Source of the DNA: Zoogloea oleivorans
GTDB lineage: Bacteria > Pseudomonadota > Gammaproteobacteria > Burkholderiales > Rhodocyclaceae
Assembly: GCA_030157785.1 (NCBI GenBank)
Contig: JAOAUC010000077.1
Coordinates: 1 to 64,000, forward strand
Reading direction: 5' to 3'
DNA: 64,000 nt
The notes under the pieces were generated by a model. It was not told where the DNA came from. It did no database searches and saw nothing but the letters and a program-made list of their open reading frames with translations. The stretch's first letter is position 1; every line of letters begins with the position of its first letter. Shown piece by piece: positions 21,428-31,463 of the stretch. The translations under genes were made by a program, and so were the position numbers.

Positions 21428-22024
21428 ATGACCATTCAATTCAACGCCAAGACACGCGTTCTGCAGGGCACGAGTGCGAGCCGCCGCCTGCGTCGCGCCG
21501 GCAATGTTCCCGCCATCATTTACGGTGCCGGTGCTGCCGTTCAGATCGAAGTCGATCACAACGAGATCTTCCACGCCCTGCGCAACGAAGCCTTCCACGC
21601 TTCCGTGCTGACCGTGCTGCTCGACGGCGCTGCCCAGTCCGTGATCCTCCGCGACACCCAATGGCACCCGTACAAGCAGCAAGTCATGCACCTGGACTTC
21701 CAGCGCGTTGACGCCACCCACAAGATCCACGTGAAGGTGCCCCTGCACTTCGTGAACGCCGACATCGCTCCGGGCGTCAAGCTCGAAGGTGGCATGGTTA
21801 CCCACGTGATGGCTGAAATCGATCTGGAATGCCTGCCGGCCAACCTGCCCGAGTTCATCCAGGTGGACCTGAAGGATCTGGCTTCCGGCCACTCCATCCA
21901 CGTCTCCGACCTGGTTCTGCCGGAAGGTGTGAAGGCGCTGGTGCACGGTGAAAACCCCGTCGTCGCCACCATTCTCGCCATCCGTGGCGGTAGCGACGCA
22001 GCCGAAGAAACCCCGGCTGCCTGA
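21428..22024 (+). CDS. rplY: 50S ribosomal protein L25 (long, Ctc-type)
   Basis: 198 residues. Binds 5S rRNA. The N-terminal L25 domain (GTSASRRLRRAGNVPAIIYG) is followed by a Ctc-type beta domain (about 100-190), the two-domain form found outside enterics. The ATG at 21428 has GGAG about 9 bases upstream. pth follows. Confidence 0.96.
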   Translation: MTIQFNAKTRVLQGTSASRRLRRAGNVPAIIYGAGAAVQIEVDHNEIFHALRNEAFHASVLTVLLDGAAQSVILRDTQWHPYKQQVMHLDFQRVDATHKIHVKVPLHFVNADIAPGVKLEGGMVTHVMAEIDLECLPANLPEFIQVDLKDLASGHSIHVSDLVLPEGVKALVHGENPVVATILAIRGGSDAAEETPAA

Positions 22025-22059
22025 TCGCTGACCTGGGTTGAGAAGAGGCCACTGAGACG

Positions 22060-22650
22060 ATGAGCCAGCCTGCACCGAAGCTCGTTGTCGGCCTCGGCAA
22101 CCCCGGCGCTGAATACGCTGAAACCCGGCATAACGCCGGGTTTTGGTTTTGTGAGCGCCTGGCGCGTGAACTGGGTGTTTCCTGGAGCAAGGAAGCCCGC
22201 TTTCACGGCTTTGCCGCCAACGCCAGGACTGACGGCGTATGGCTGCTGATGCCCCAGACCTTCATGAACCGCTCCGGCCAGTCGGTGGCTGCCCTGGCGC
22301 GTTTCTACCGGATTGAACCGGCCGAAATCCTGGTTGTGCATGACGAACTCGACATTCCTCCCGGGCAACTGCGCGTCAAGTTCGGCGGCGGCCTCGGTGG
22401 TCACAACGGCCTCAAGGACATCACCGCCCATCTGGGCACCCAGGATTTCTGGCGTCTGCGGATCGGCATCGGCCATCCGGGCGACCGCAACGAAGTGGTG
22501 AACTTCGTCCTCAAGCCGCCCCGGCGCGAGGAATCCGATCTCATCGACGAATCCATCAATCGCGCATTGCTGGCTTGGCCCCTGTTTTCCAAGGCCGACT
22601 GGAATGCCGTCACTCAGCGCCTCAACGCCCGTCCTGCTGTTCCCAAGTAA
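22060..22650 (+). CDS. pth: Peptidyl-tRNA hydrolase
   Basis: 196 residues. Recycles peptidyl-tRNA released from ribosomes. Diagnostic motifs: [20 protein letters not shown] with the catalytic His, [12 protein letters not shown], and [11 protein letters not shown]. Length is standard. It lies 35 bases after rplY, so the two are probably one unit. Confidence 0.97.
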   Translation: MSQPAPKLVVGLGNPGAEYAETRHNAGFWFCERLARELGVSWSKEARFHGFAANARTDGVWLLMPQTFMNRSGQSVAALARFYRIEPAEILVVHDELDIPPGQLRVKFGGGLGGHNGLKDITAHLGTQDFWRLRIGIGHPGDRNEVVNFVLKPPRREESDLIDESINRALLAWPLFSKADWNAVTQRLNARPAVPK

Positions 22651-22675
22651 TCCGCTGCTTTCCGTCCTTAAAGAT

Positions 22676-22702
22676 TAAGGCTCTCCGCGTCCTTGCCGTA
22701 AA
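22676..22702 (+). promoter_or_regulatory. Candidate FliA (sigma-28) promoter of the haem-type chemoreceptor
   Basis: TAAG (22676-22679), a 15-base spacer, then GCCGTAAA (22695-22702). The consensus is TAAA-N15-GCCGATAA, so 3 of 4 and 6 of 8 positions match at the exact spacing. The predicted transcript start is about 55 bases before the ATG of the chemoreceptor gene. Confidence 0.55.
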
Positions 22703-22764
22703 CCGCCCTACGAGTATTTACTAGACCGGGTCGCAGGTAGTCCGGCTGATTTGAGGGAAGAAAC

Positions 22765-24387
22765 ATGCGCAAGCTTGCGGACACGCCCATCTGGCTACGT
22801 CTGACCGGGGCCATCTGGTTGATGCTGGTGATTGCCTGGGGCGGAATGATCGCCTGGGAAACTCGCGTCAATCGGGACACGGCGATTGCCCAGGCAGAAG
22901 ACTTCGCCCACAGCATCCACGAAATGACCATGGCTGGCCTGACCGGCATGATGATTACCGGAACTGTGGGGCAAAGGGAGGTCTTTCTCGACCAGATCAA
23001 GCAACTGTCGGTCATCAAGGATCTGCAGGTGATCCGCGGTGAGGCGGTGAGCAAGCAGTTCGGTGAGGGCAACCGGCCCATGCCCGTGCTCGATGCAGAC
23101 GAGAAGGCGGTTTTTGCCAGTCGCAAAGAGGTCGTGCGGGTTGAGCGCGATGCCCAGGCTGGTGAGTACCTGCGGGTCGTCAAACCCGCACTCGCCTCCG
23201 AGAACTATCTGGGTAAAAACTGTATCTCCTGCCATCTGGTACCCGCGGGGACGCCGCTTGGCGTGGTGAGCATGAAGGTCTCCCTCGACAAGGTGAATGC
23301 CGCGGTCGATGCCTTCATGTGGAAGAGCATTCTGAGTGCGCTGATCCTGTCGCTGCCGCTGATTGCCTTCGTTGTCTTCTTCATTCGTCGTTTCGTGGTG
23401 ACGCCTCTCACCGAGATGAACCGTAGCCTGGCCGAGATTGCCAAGGGTGAGGGCGACCTGACCCGGCGGCTGCACGTGGCCGGGCAGGACGAGATCGGCA
23501 AGACCGCGTCCACTTTCAACGAGATGCTCGGCACCATTGCCCAGCTTGTGCGGCAGGTGTCTGAGTCGGCCGCGAAGGTTGCCGGTTCGGCCCACCTGTT
23601 GTCATCGAGTGCCGGCCGGGTGGCGGATGGTTCCCGCCGCCAGAACGATCAGTCACTGAGTGCCGCTGCTTCGGTGGAGCACATGGCCGCCAACATCGCC
23701 AACGTGGCCGCCAGCGCCGAGCGGGTGCACCTGCGCTCCCAGGAAAGCCTCCGGCGTGCCGAGGAGGGCAGCAAGACCCTCGGCTCGCTGGTCGATGAAG
23801 TCAATCATGCAGAAAACTCTGTTCGCCAGATGGCCGATTCGGTGGAGCAGTTCGTCGAATCCACGACAGCTATCACGACCATGACCCAGGAGGTGCGCGA
23901 GATCGCCGAGCAGACCAATCTGCTGGCGCTCAATGCGGCGATCGAGGCCGCTCGGGCTGGCGAGCAGGGCCGTGGTTTTGCGGTGGTGGCCGACGAGGTG
24001 CGCAAGCTCGCCGAAAAGTCAGCTCGCTCGGCCGGTGAGATCGATGCGGTCACTTCGAAGCTGAGCAAGCAGTCGGTGGCGGTGCGGGCGTCGATCCACC
24101 AGGGGCTTGATCACCTGGCGTCGAGCCGGGTGGCGGTGAGCTCCGTGTCGGAAGCAATTTTGTCGGCCAACGAGTCGGTGGTGGCGGTGGGGCATGGGCT
24201 GGACGAAATCGCCGAGGCGACCGAGCAGCAGCGGAGTGCCAGTGCTGCCGTGGCGCAGAGCATTGAGTCGATTGCGGTGATGGCGCGGGACAACAACGAG
24301 TCGGTTGAATCTACCGCCCGGGCCGCGCGGGATATGGAGAATCTTGCGAGCCAGCTGCAGCAGACGGTGTCGCGCTTCCGGGTGTGA
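22765..24387 (+). CDS. Methyl-accepting chemotaxis protein with a periplasmic c-type haem motif
   Basis: 540 residues. One helix (about 14-32), a periplasmic sensor domain (33-187), a second helix (about 188-208), HAMP (about 209-262) and a C-terminal signalling domain with the conserved tip ([20 protein letters not shown], then [18 protein letters not shown]). The sensor holds CISCH at residues 153-157, a CxxCH covalent haem site. Haem-c PAS-like sensors of this type are known in Geobacter chemoreceptors and respond to redox or gaseous ligands. The likely role is energy, redox or gas taxis through CheA/CheW. A candidate FliA promoter precedes it and an intrinsic terminator follows. Confidence 0.92.
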   Translation: MRKLADTPIWLRLTGAIWLMLVIAWGGMIAWETRVNRDTAIAQAEDFAHSIHEMTMAGLTGMMITGTVGQREVFLDQIKQLSVIKDLQVIRGEAVSKQFGEGNRPMPVLDADEKAVFASRKEVVRVERDAQAGEYLRVVKPALASENYLGKNCISCHLVPAGTPLGVVSMKVSLDKVNAAVDAFMWKSILSALILSLPLIAFVVFFIRRFVVTPLTEMNRSLAEIAKGEGDLTRRLHVAGQDEIGKTASTFNEMLGTIAQLVRQVSESAAKVAGSAHLLSSSAGRVADGSRRQNDQSLSAAASVEHMAANIANVAASAERVHLRSQESLRRAEEGSKTLGSLVDEVNHAENSVRQMADSVEQFVESTTAITTMTQEVREIAEQTNLLALNAAIEAARAGEQGRGFAVVADEVRKLAEKSARSAGEIDAVTSKLSKQSVAVRASIHQGLDHLASSRVAVSSVSEAILSANESVVAVGHGLDEIAEATEQQRSASAAVAQSIESIAVMARDNNESVESTARAARDMENLASQLQQTVSRFRV

Positions 24388-24408
24388 GCCGCAAGTACTG
24401 AAAATGAC

Positions 24409-24436
24409 AAAGGCCCGGCAGATTTGCCGGGCCTTT
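24409..24436. terminator. Terminator between the haem chemoreceptor and livM
   Basis: A 12-bp stem (24409-24420 with 24425-24436) with a GATT loop, rich in G and C with a short T-run. It lies between convergent genes. Confidence 0.8.
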
Positions 24437-24459
24437 GTCGTTGCGGGTTGCGCTGTTGC

Positions 24460-25416
24460 TTAGCGGATGCCTGCCCGCTGGATCAGGGCCTGGATCTCGC
24501 CGACGATGCCGCGCCGGAAGGCCAGCACGCAGACCACGAAGATCGTTCCCATGATTACCGTGACCCACGAACCGACCTTGTCGGCCAGTTCGTTCTGCAG
24601 GGTCACGATGGTGGCCGAGCCGACCGCCGGGCCGAGGATGGTGCCGAGGCCGCCAAGCAGCGTCATCAGCACTACTTCGCCGGAGGTGTGCCAGTGCACG
24701 TCAGAGAGCGAGGCCAACTGGAAGATCAGCGTCTTGGTCGCCCCGGCCAGCCCGGCCAGGGAGGCGGAGATCACGAAAGCCATCAGCTTGAACTTGTTGA
24801 CGTCGTAGCCGAGGGAAATGGCCCGCGGCTCGTTCTCGCGGATGGCCTTGAGAATTTGCCCGAAGGGTGAGTGGATGGTGCGGTAGATGATGAAGAAGCC
24901 GACGCTGAACACCGCGTAGACCAGGTAGTACATGGCTATGTTGTCGGACAGGTCGATCAGGCCGAAAAGATGACCGCGTGGCACGCCCTGCAGGCCATCC
25001 TCGCCGCCGGTGGCCTTGATCTGCAGTACGACGAAATAGACCATCTGGGCCAGCGCCAGGGTGATCATCGCAAAGTAGATGCCGGTGCGGCGGATCGCCA
25101 GGATGCCAAAAACCCAGCCGAGCAGGCCGGCGCAGACGGTGCCGGCGAGGATGCCGATTTCCGGCGTGACGCCCACGTCGCGCACCATCAGCCCGCACAC
25201 ATAGCCGGCGGTGCCGAGGAAGGCGGCATGGCCGAAGGACAACAGGCCGGCAAAGCCGAGCAGCAGATTGAAGGCGCTGGCAAAAAGGGCGAAGCAGAAC
25301 AGCTTCATCAGGAAGGTCGGGTAGATCGCGAAAGGGGCGATCAGCCCGAGGAGGAATAGCCCCGTGTACAAGACCTCGGTCTTTATCAGGGCGGTGGGCT
25401 GGCTGGCGGTGCTCAT
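24460..25416 (-). CDS. livM: Branched-chain amino-acid ABC transporter permease LivM
   Basis: 318 residues with about eight to nine predicted membrane helices. It has the LivM-type cytoplasmic EAA loop (IRENEPRAISLGYDVNKFKL) that contacts the ATPases and the conserved GLLSFGHAAFLGTAGY. It pairs with LivH, 22 bases upstream, to form the inner-membrane channel. Real substrates of this family include Leu/Ile/Val, urea and aromatic compounds, so specificity is open. Confidence 0.93.
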   Translation of the reverse strand: MSTASQPTALIKTEVLYTGLFLLGLIAPFAIYPTFLMKLFCFALFASAFNLLLGFAGLLSFGHAAFLGTAGYVCGLMVRDVGVTPEIGILAGTVCAGLLGWVFGILAIRRTGIYFAMITLALAQMVYFVVLQIKATGGEDGLQGVPRGHLFGLIDLSDNIAMYYLVYAVFSVGFFIIYRTIHSPFGQILKAIRENEPRAISLGYDVNKFKLMAFVISASLAGLAGATKTLIFQLASLSDVHWHTSGEVVLMTLLGGLGTILGPAVGSATIVTLQNELADKVGSWVTVIMGTIFVVCVLAFRRGIVGEIQALIQRAGIR

Positions 25417-25438
25417 GGGATTTCCTTGTTCCGGGCGC

Positions 25439-26323
25439 TCAGGCGGCCTTGCCGAAGAGGCCGGCGGGCCGCAGCAGCAGGACGATGACCATGATGACGA
25501 AGACGACGACGGCGGAGGCTTCCGGGTAGAAAACCCGGGTCAGGCCCTCGATCAGCCCCAGTCCGATACCGGTGACGATGGAGCCGAGGATGGATCCCAT
25601 GCCGCCGATCACCACGACAGCAAAGACGACGATGATCAGGTTGGACCCCATCAGCGGGTTCACCTGGAAGATCGGCGCGGCAAGCACGCCGGCGAAGGCG
25701 GCCAGCGCTACTCCGTAGCCGTAGGTGAAGGTGATCAGCAGGGGCACGTTGATGCCGAGGGCCTGGACGATCTGGGAGTTCTCGGTGCCGGCGCGCAGGT
25801 AGGCGCCGAGGCGGGTCTTCTCGATCATGTACCAGGTGCCGAAGCACACGGTGAGCGAGGCGACGATGACCCACGCCCGGTAGATAGGCAGGAACATGAA
25901 GCCCAGGTTGATGCCACCGGCGAGGGCTTCCGGTACCTCATACGATTCGCCGGAGATGCCGAACTGGTCGCGGAAGATGCCTTCGATGATCAGGGCCAGC
26001 CCGAAGGTGAGGAGCAGGCCGTAAAGGTGGTCGAGCTTGTACAGCTTGCGCAACATGGTGCGCTCGAGGATCACCCCGAACAGGCCGACCAGCATCGGCG
26101 CGGCGATAAGGGCTACCCAGTAGTTGATGTTCAGTTTGGTCAGGGCCAGCCAGGCGATGAAGGCGCCCATCATGTACTGCGCCCCGTGGGCGAAGTTGAT
26201 GATGTTGAGCAGCCCGAAGATGATCGCCAGCCCGAGGCTGAGGACCGCGTAAAACGAGCCGTTGATGAGCCCGACCAGCAACTGGCTGCCCAGCAGGGCA
26301 GACGGCACGCCGAAGATTTCCAT
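25439..26323 (-). CDS. livH: Branched-chain amino-acid ABC transporter permease LivH
   Basis: 294 residues, polytopic. LivH-type motifs include the N-terminal LLVGLINGSFYAVLSLGLAI, INFAHGAQYMMGAF, and RAGTENSQIVQALGINV, the coupling-loop segment. It follows the binding-protein gene after a 69-base gap that contains a hairpin. Confidence 0.93.
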   Translation of the reverse strand: MEIFGVPSALLGSQLLVGLINGSFYAVLSLGLAIIFGLLNIINFAHGAQYMMGAFIAWLALTKLNINYWVALIAAPMLVGLFGVILERTMLRKLYKLDHLYGLLLTFGLALIIEGIFRDQFGISGESYEVPEALAGGINLGFMFLPIYRAWVIVASLTVCFGTWYMIEKTRLGAYLRAGTENSQIVQALGINVPLLITFTYGYGVALAAFAGVLAAPIFQVNPLMGSNLIIVVFAVVVIGGMGSILGSIVTGIGLGLIEGLTRVFYPEASAVVVFVIMVIVLLLRPAGLFGKAA

Positions 26324-26336
26324 GGGTAACTCCAGT

Positions 26337-26363
26337 CCCGGGGCGGCGCTGGGCCACCCCGGG
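26337..26363 (-). other. Hairpin between livK and livH
   Basis: A 10-bp GC-rich stem (26337-26346 with 26354-26363, one mismatched or wobble position) with a 7-base loop and no U-tract. Such hairpins after binding-protein genes often stabilise the upstream message and lower expression of the permease genes. That role is inferred here. Confidence 0.5.
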
Positions 26364-26392
26364 GATCTTGGTTTGCGGCTAGGCGTCGAGGC

Positions 26393-27607
26393 TTACTTCT
26401 TGACCAGCGGGCAGCGCGACTGGGACAGGGGCTGGAAGGCCTCGGCCGCCGGAATGGTCTGGCGCACGTTGTAGTAGTCCCACGGGTACTTGGACTCGGA
26501 CGGCTTCTTCACCTGCATCAGGTACATGTCGTGAACCATCCGGCCGTCTTCACGGATCGTGCCGTTCTTGGCGAAGAAGTCGTTGATGGGCATCTTCTTC
26601 ATCTGCGCCATCACCTTCTTGGTGTCGTCGGTGCCGACGGCCTTGATGGCACTCAGGTAGTGATAGACCGATGAATACTGGCCGGCCTGGACCATGGTCG
26701 GCATCTTCTTCTGGACGCCGAAGAAGCGCTTCGACCAGGCGCGGGTCTCGTCATTCAGATCCCAGTAGAAACCTTCGGTCAGGTACATGCCCTGGGTGGT
26801 CCGGAGGCCGAGGGAATGGATGTCGGTGATGAACATCAGCAGCCCGGCCAGGGATTGGGTCGGGGTGATGCCGAACTCGGCGGCCTGCTTGATGGCGTTG
26901 GTGGTGTCGGCGCCGGCGTTGGCCAGGCCGATGACCTGGGCGCCGGAGGACTGGGCCTTGAGCAGGAAGGACGAGAAGTCCGAGCCCGGGAAGGGGTGGC
27001 GTACGGAGCCGAGCACCTTGCCGCCATTGGCGGTGACCACCGCCGCTGCGTCCTTTTCGAGAGCCTGGCCGAAGGCGTAGTCGGCGGTGAGGAAGAACCA
27101 GCTGCGGCCGCCCTGCTTGGTTACGGCCTTGGCAGTGCCGTTGGCCAGCGCGTAGGTGTCATAGGTGTAGTGGACGGTGACGTCGTTGCACTGCTCGTTG
27201 GTGATCGGTGTGGAGGCGGGGCCGCTCATCAGGGCGATGCGTTCCTTTTCCTTGGCGACCTTCATGACGGCCAGGGCGACGGAGGTGGTGACCAGCTCGG
27301 TGGCGGTATCGACGCCTTCGCGTTCGAACCACTCGCGCGCCTTGTTGGAGGCGATGTCGGCCTTGTTCTGGTGGTCGGCGCTGACGACTTCGATCTTGAA
27401 GTTGGGCTTTTCCTTGGCGATGAAGTCCTCGACGGCCATCTTGGTGGCCAGCACGGCGCCGGAGCCGGCCAGGTCGGAATAGGTGCCGGACAGGTCGGTC
27501 AGTACGCCGATCTTTACCACGCCACCGGAAATCTGCGCCTGGGCGCCGGCGGACAGGGTGGCGAGGGCTGCGGTGCAGGCAACGGAAATCAGTTTCTTCA
27601 CGGTCAT
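26393..27607 (-). CDS. livK: Branched-chain amino-acid type periplasmic binding protein
   Basis: 404 residues with a signal peptide (cleavage near AGAQA) and a type I periplasmic-binding fold: VKIGVLTDLSGTYSDLAGSG at the mature N-terminus, then two lobes. Captures the substrate for the LivHMGF transporter. The start at 27607 has AGGAG 8 bases upstream; an in-frame GTG three codons earlier is less likely. Its place in the middle of the operon, after the ATPase genes, is less common than a first position. Confidence 0.93.
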   Translation of the reverse strand: MTVKKLISVACTAALATLSAGAQAQISGGVVKIGVLTDLSGTYSDLAGSGAVLATKMAVEDFIAKEKPNFKIEVVSADHQNKADIASNKAREWFEREGVDTATELVTTSVALAVMKVAKEKERIALMSGPASTPITNEQCNDVTVHYTYDTYALANGTAKAVTKQGGRSWFFLTADYAFGQALEKDAAAVVTANGGKVLGSVRHPFPGSDFSSFLLKAQSSGAQVIGLANAGADTTNAIKQAAEFGITPTQSLAGLLMFITDIHSLGLRTTQGMYLTEGFYWDLNDETRAWSKRFFGVQKKMPTMVQAGQYSSVYHYLSAIKAVGTDDTKKVMAQMKKMPINDFFAKNGTIREDGRMVHDMYLMQVKKPSESKYPWDYYNVRQTIPAAEAFQPLSQSRCPLVKK

Positions 27608-27638
27608 GTGTCTCACTCCTTTGTTGTGTTTTTCCGGG

Positions 27639-28361
27639 TCAAACGCCCAGGGTGTGGTGCAGCCAGTCCATCTTCGAGGGCAGTTCTTCCTTGCTGATCG
27701 TGGCGATGATCTCGCCGTGTTCGAGCACGTAATGGCGGTCGGCCAGCGGCGCTGCGAAGCGGAAGTTCTGTTCCACCAGCACGATCGTGAAACCGCGCTT
27801 CTTGAGTTCGGTGATGACTTCGCCGAGTTTCTTTACGATCACCGGAGCGAGGCCTTCGGTGATCTCGTCGAGGAGCAGCAGCTTGGCGCCGGTGCGCAGC
27901 ACGCGGGCCATGGCGAGCATCTGCTGCTCGCCGCCGGAAAGCTTGGTGCCCGGGCTGCTGCGGCGTTCCAGCAGGTTGGGGAACATGCTGTAGATTTCTT
28001 CCACCGACATGCCGCCGCTGGCCACCTGGGGCGGCAGCATCAGGTTTTCCTCGGTACTCAGGGAGGCGAAGATGGCGCGCTCTTCAGGCACGTAGCCGAC
28101 GCCGTAGCGGGCCATGCGGTGGGTCGGCTCGTTGATGACTTCCTTGCCATTCACCATGATCGAGCCGCTGCGCCGGCCGACCAGGCCGAGAATGGACTTG
28201 AGGGTGGTGGAGCGGCCGGCGCCGTTGCGCCCCAAAAGGGTGATGCACTCGCCGCGGCCGACGTTGAGATCGATGCCGTGGAGGATGTGGGACTCGCCGT
28301 AGAAGGCATGCAGATCGTGGATCCGCAGCATCTCGGGCTTGGGATCGAAGGCGCTGGTCAT
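27639..28361 (-). CDS. livF: Branched-chain amino-acid ABC transporter ATPase LivF
   Basis: 240 residues. ABC ATPase with Walker A GRNGAGRSTTLKS, signature LSGGEQQMLAMARVL and Walker B LLLLDEITEGLAP. Arg replaces the usual Lys before Ser/Thr of Walker A (GAGRST instead of GAGKST), which is notable because that Lys contacts the ATP phosphates. LivF-type proteins with Arg here are known in this family, so it is probably functional. Confidence 0.94.
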   Translation of the reverse strand: MTSAFDPKPEMLRIHDLHAFYGESHILHGIDLNVGRGECITLLGRNGAGRSTTLKSILGLVGRRSGSIMVNGKEVINEPTHRMARYGVGYVPEERAIFASLSTEENLMLPPQVASGGMSVEEIYSMFPNLLERRSSPGTKLSGGEQQMLAMARVLRTGAKLLLLDEITEGLAPVIVKKLGEVITELKKRGFTIVLVEQNFRFAAPLADRHYVLEHGEIIATISKEELPSKMDWLHHTLGV

Positions 28362-28377
28362 GGCTCGGGCTTTCCGG

Positions 28378-29145
28378 TCAGTGATGGGCGTCGTTCATGT
28401 CGCTGGAGCCCACGTAGGCCTCGAGGACCTGCGGATTTTTCGAGACTTCTTCGTAGGGGCCTTCGGCCAGGATGCTGCCGCGTTGCAGCACGGTGATCCG
28501 GTCGCACAGGTTGGCCACTACCGACAGGTTGTGCTCGACCATCAGGATAGTGCGGTTCGCCGACACCTTGCGGATCAGGTCGACGATGCGGCCGATGTCC
28601 TCGTGGCCCATACCCTGGGTCGGTTCGTCGAGCAGCATCATGGTCGGCTCGAGGGCCAGGGTCGTGGCGATTTCCAAGGCGCGCTTGCGGCCGTAGGGCA
28701 TTTCGGCGGTGACGGTGTCGGCGAAGCTGGTCAGGTCCACCGCTTCGAGCAGTTCCATGGCCTGGTCGTTGAGCACATTCAGGCTTTTCTCGGAGCGCCA
28801 GAAGTGGAATTCGGTACCGAGCTTGCGTTGCAGGCCGATGCGCACGTTTTCCATCACCGTCAGGTGCGGAAAGGTGGCCGAGATCTGGAAGGAGCGCACC
28901 AGGCCGCGGCGGGCGGTGACGGCGGGTGCTTCGCGGGTGATGTCGTGGCCGTCGAAAGTGATCTTGCCGCGGGTCGGCGGCAGGAACTTGGTGAGCAGGT
29001 TGAAAACGGTGGTCTTGCCGGCACCGTTGGGGCCGATCAGTGCGTGGATGTGGCCGCGGCGAACCTGCAGATCCACGTTCGACACCGCCGCGAAGCCCTT
29101 GAATTCCTTCGTCAGGCCGGCAGTTTCCAGGATGAACTCACTCAT
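28378..29145 (-). CDS. livG: Branched-chain amino-acid ABC transporter ATPase LivG
   Basis: 255 residues. Walker A GPNGAGKTTVFNLL, a Q-loop region, the LivG-type signature PYGRKRALEIATTLA and Walker B MMLLDEPTQGMGHED, followed by the His switch (VEHNLS). Energises the LivHM channel together with LivF, which lies 16 bases downstream. Confidence 0.95.
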   Translation of the reverse strand: MSEFILETAGLTKEFKGFAAVSNVDLQVRRGHIHALIGPNGAGKTTVFNLLTKFLPPTRGKITFDGHDITREAPAVTARRGLVRSFQISATFPHLTVMENVRIGLQRKLGTEFHFWRSEKSLNVLNDQAMELLEAVDLTSFADTVTAEMPYGRKRALEIATTLALEPTMMLLDEPTQGMGHEDIGRIVDLIRKVSANRTILMVEHNLSVVANLCDRITVLQRGSILAEGPYEEVSKNPQVLEAYVGSSDMNDAHH

Positions 29146-29190
29146 GGGGCTTCCCGGGTGGGGGGCGAAGCAGCATTTCGCCGGGGTGGA

Positions 29191-29307
29191 CTAACGGATG
29201 CGAACGGGAATCGGTGCCGGGCGGTGCCGTTTGGCGGCGAGGTGGCGGGTGAGGCCGATGGCGAGAGCGATCGTGAGTATCGTTGCCAGGATGGGCAATG
29301 CGGTCAT
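29191..29307 (-). CDS. Possible 38-residue membrane peptide upstream of livG
   Basis: A short frame (MTALPILATILTIALAIGL, then a basic RHLAAKRHRPAP tail) with one predicted helix of about 17 residues and a positively charged C-terminal tail. GGAG lies 9 bases before the ATG. It lies 45 bases upstream of livG on the same strand. Not a member of any family I recognise. The good ribosome site and clear hydrophobic-plus-basic layout favour a real small protein, perhaps an accessory to the transporter, but chance is not excluded. Confidence 0.45.
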   Translation of the reverse strand: MTALPILATILTIALAIGLTRHLAAKRHRPAPIPVRIR

Positions 29308-29571
29308 TTACAAAGTCTCCGTCGTTTTTATGGAGCAAGCCTAGGGCCAGACCTTGTCTACACCGTTGCGCAAATGTAACGAATGGTGCGAATTATGCCG
29401 GCCTGTGAAAAACGTCCCGCTTGCGCCGTTTGTGGCGTCATTAAGGCGTGATCAGTAGCGTGAGGCCAATGGGGGGATACCCGAATTCTCGCGAACGGAA
29501 GGGCACAGCCGGCATCAGGCGCTAGAATGGAAGATTGGCAACAATCCATTTGTTTGACGGAGTCCCACGAG

Positions 29572-31413
29572 ATGCCCCAGTACCGTTCCCGCACTTCCAC
29601 CGCCGGTCGCAACATGGCCGGCGCCCGCGCCCTGTGGCGCGCCACCGGCATGAAGGATGGCGATTTCGAAAAGCCGATCATCGCCGTGGTGAACAGCTTC
29701 ACCCAGTTCGTGCCCGGCCACGTGCACCTCAAGGATCTCGGTCAGCTGGTCGCGCGGGAGATCGAGAAAGCCGGCGGCGTAGCCAAGGAATTCAACACCA
29801 TTGCCATCGACGACGGCATCGCCATGGGCCACGGCGGCATGCTCTACAGCCTGCCCAGCCGCGACCTGATTGCCGACAGCGTCGAGTACATGTGCAACGC
29901 CCACACGGCGGATGCCATGGTGTGCATCTCCAACTGCGACAAGATCACTCCGGGCATGCTGATGGCCGCCCTGCGCCTCAACATTCCGGCGATCTTCGTC
30001 TCCGGCGGCCCGATGGAGGCCGGCAAGGTCAAGTGGGAAGCCAAGGTGATCTCCCTCGATCTGGTGGACGCCATGGTCAAGGCCGCCGACAGCAGCTGCT
30101 CGGACGAGGAAGTGGACGCCATCGAGCGTTCTGCCTGCCCGACCTGCGGCTCCTGTTCCGGCATGTTCACCGCCAACTCCATGAACTGCCTGACCGAGGC
30201 GCTGGGCCTGTCCCTGCCGGGCAACGGCACCGTACTGGCCACCCACGTGGATCGCGAGCACCTGTTCCTGCGCGCCGGCCGCACCATTGTCGACCTCGCC
30301 CGCCGTTACTACGAGAAGGACGACGAGTCCGTGCTGCCGCGCTCGATCGCCAGCTTCAAGGCTTTCGAGAACGCCATCACCCTCGACGTGGCCATGGGCG
30401 GCTCCACCAATACCGTGCTGCACCTGCTGGCGGCGGCCAAGGAAGCCGGCGTTGATTTCACCATGGCCGACATCGACCGCATCTCGCGCCGGGTGCCGTG
30501 CCTGTGCAAGGTGGCACCCGCCGTGGCCGAAGTGCACATCGAGGACGTGCACCGCGCCGGCGGCATCATGGCCATCCTCGGTGAACTCGCCCGCGCCGGC
30601 CTGCTGCATACCGAGCTGCCCACCGTCCACACCAAGACCATGGCCGAAGCCCTGGCCTCGTGGGACGTGATGCAGGCCCATGACTCCGGCGTGTTCAACT
30701 TCTACAAGGCCGCGCCGGGCGGCGTGCCGACGCAGGTAGCCTTCAGCCAGGACCGCCGCTGGAACGAGCTCGACATGGATCGCAGCCACGGCGTGATCCG
30801 CGACAAGGCCAACGCCTTCAGCCAGGAGGGCGGCCTTGCCGTGCTCTACGGCAACATCGCCGAAAAGGGCTGCATCGTCAAAACCGCTGGCGTCGATGAA
30901 TCCATCTGGACTTTTACCGGCCGTGCCCGCGTGTTCGAAAGCCAGGAAGATTCCGTTGCCGCCATTCTTGCCGACCAGATCGTGGCCGGTGACGTGGTGG
31001 TGATCCGCTATGAAGGCCCGAAGGGCGGCCCGGGCATGCAGGAAATGCTCTACCCGACCAGCTACCTGAAGTCCAAGGGCCTCGGCAAGGAGTGCGCGCT
31101 GCTCACCGACGGGCGCTTCTCGGGCGGTACCTCCGGCCTGTCCATCGGCCACGCCTCGCCGGAAGCCGGCTGTGGCGGTGCCATTGGTCTGGTGGAAGAG
31201 GGGGACATGATCGAGATCGACATCCCGAACCGGCGCATCAACCTGGCGGTGACCGATGAAGTGCTGGCGGCTCGCCGCACGGCGCAGGATGCCCGCGGCT
31301 GGAAGCCGGCCAACCGTGTCCGCCACGTGTCGGCGGCGCTGCAGGCCTACGCGGCCCTCACAACCAGTGCCGATACCGGGGCGGTGCGGGACGTGACCCA
31401 AGTCCAGCGCTAA
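29572..31413 (+). CDS. ilvD: Dihydroxy-acid dehydratase
   Basis: 613 residues. Dehydrates dihydroxy acids to 2-keto acids in Ile, Val and pantothenate synthesis, using an Fe-S cluster. Motifs: [49 protein letters not shown] and [20 protein letters not shown]. The start MPQYRSRTS at 29572 is the family start. The neighbouring transporter on the other strand may handle the pathway products. Confidence 0.97.
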   Translation: MPQYRSRTSTAGRNMAGARALWRATGMKDGDFEKPIIAVVNSFTQFVPGHVHLKDLGQLVAREIEKAGGVAKEFNTIAIDDGIAMGHGGMLYSLPSRDLIADSVEYMCNAHTADAMVCISNCDKITPGMLMAALRLNIPAIFVSGGPMEAGKVKWEAKVISLDLVDAMVKAADSSCSDEEVDAIERSACPTCGSCSGMFTANSMNCLTEALGLSLPGNGTVLATHVDREHLFLRAGRTIVDLARRYYEKDDESVLPRSIASFKAFENAITLDVAMGGSTNTVLHLLAAAKEAGVDFTMADIDRISRRVPCLCKVAPAVAEVHIEDVHRAGGIMAILGELARAGLLHTELPTVHTKTMAEALASWDVMQAHDSGVFNFYKAAPGGVPTQVAFSQDRRWNELDMDRSHGVIRDKANAFSQEGGLAVLYGNIAEKGCIVKTAGVDESIWTFTGRARVFESQEDSVAAILADQIVAGDVVVIRYEGPKGGPGMQEMLYPTSYLKSKGLGKECALLTDGRFSGGTSGLSIGHASPEAGCGGAIGLVEEGDMIEIDIPNRRINLAVTDEVLAARRTAQDARGWKPANRVRHVSAALQAYAALTTSADTGAVRDVTQVQR

Positions 31414-31433
31414 ACCCTGCTCAAGCGCTCCAG

Positions 31434-31457
31434 GAAGCCCGGCTCCGGCCGGGCTTC
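31434..31457. terminator. Hairpin terminator after ilvD
   Basis: A 9-bp stem (31434-31442 with 31449-31457, loop of 6) with a short T-rich stretch. It sits between ilvD and the convergent small gene. Confidence 0.7.
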
Positions 31458-31463
31458 TTCCGT

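Noticed and set aside
29138..29338. 66-residue frame antisense to the livG upstream region
   Set aside because: Overlaps the better-supported 38-residue peptide in another frame, low-complexity Pro/His/Arg, no ribosome site.
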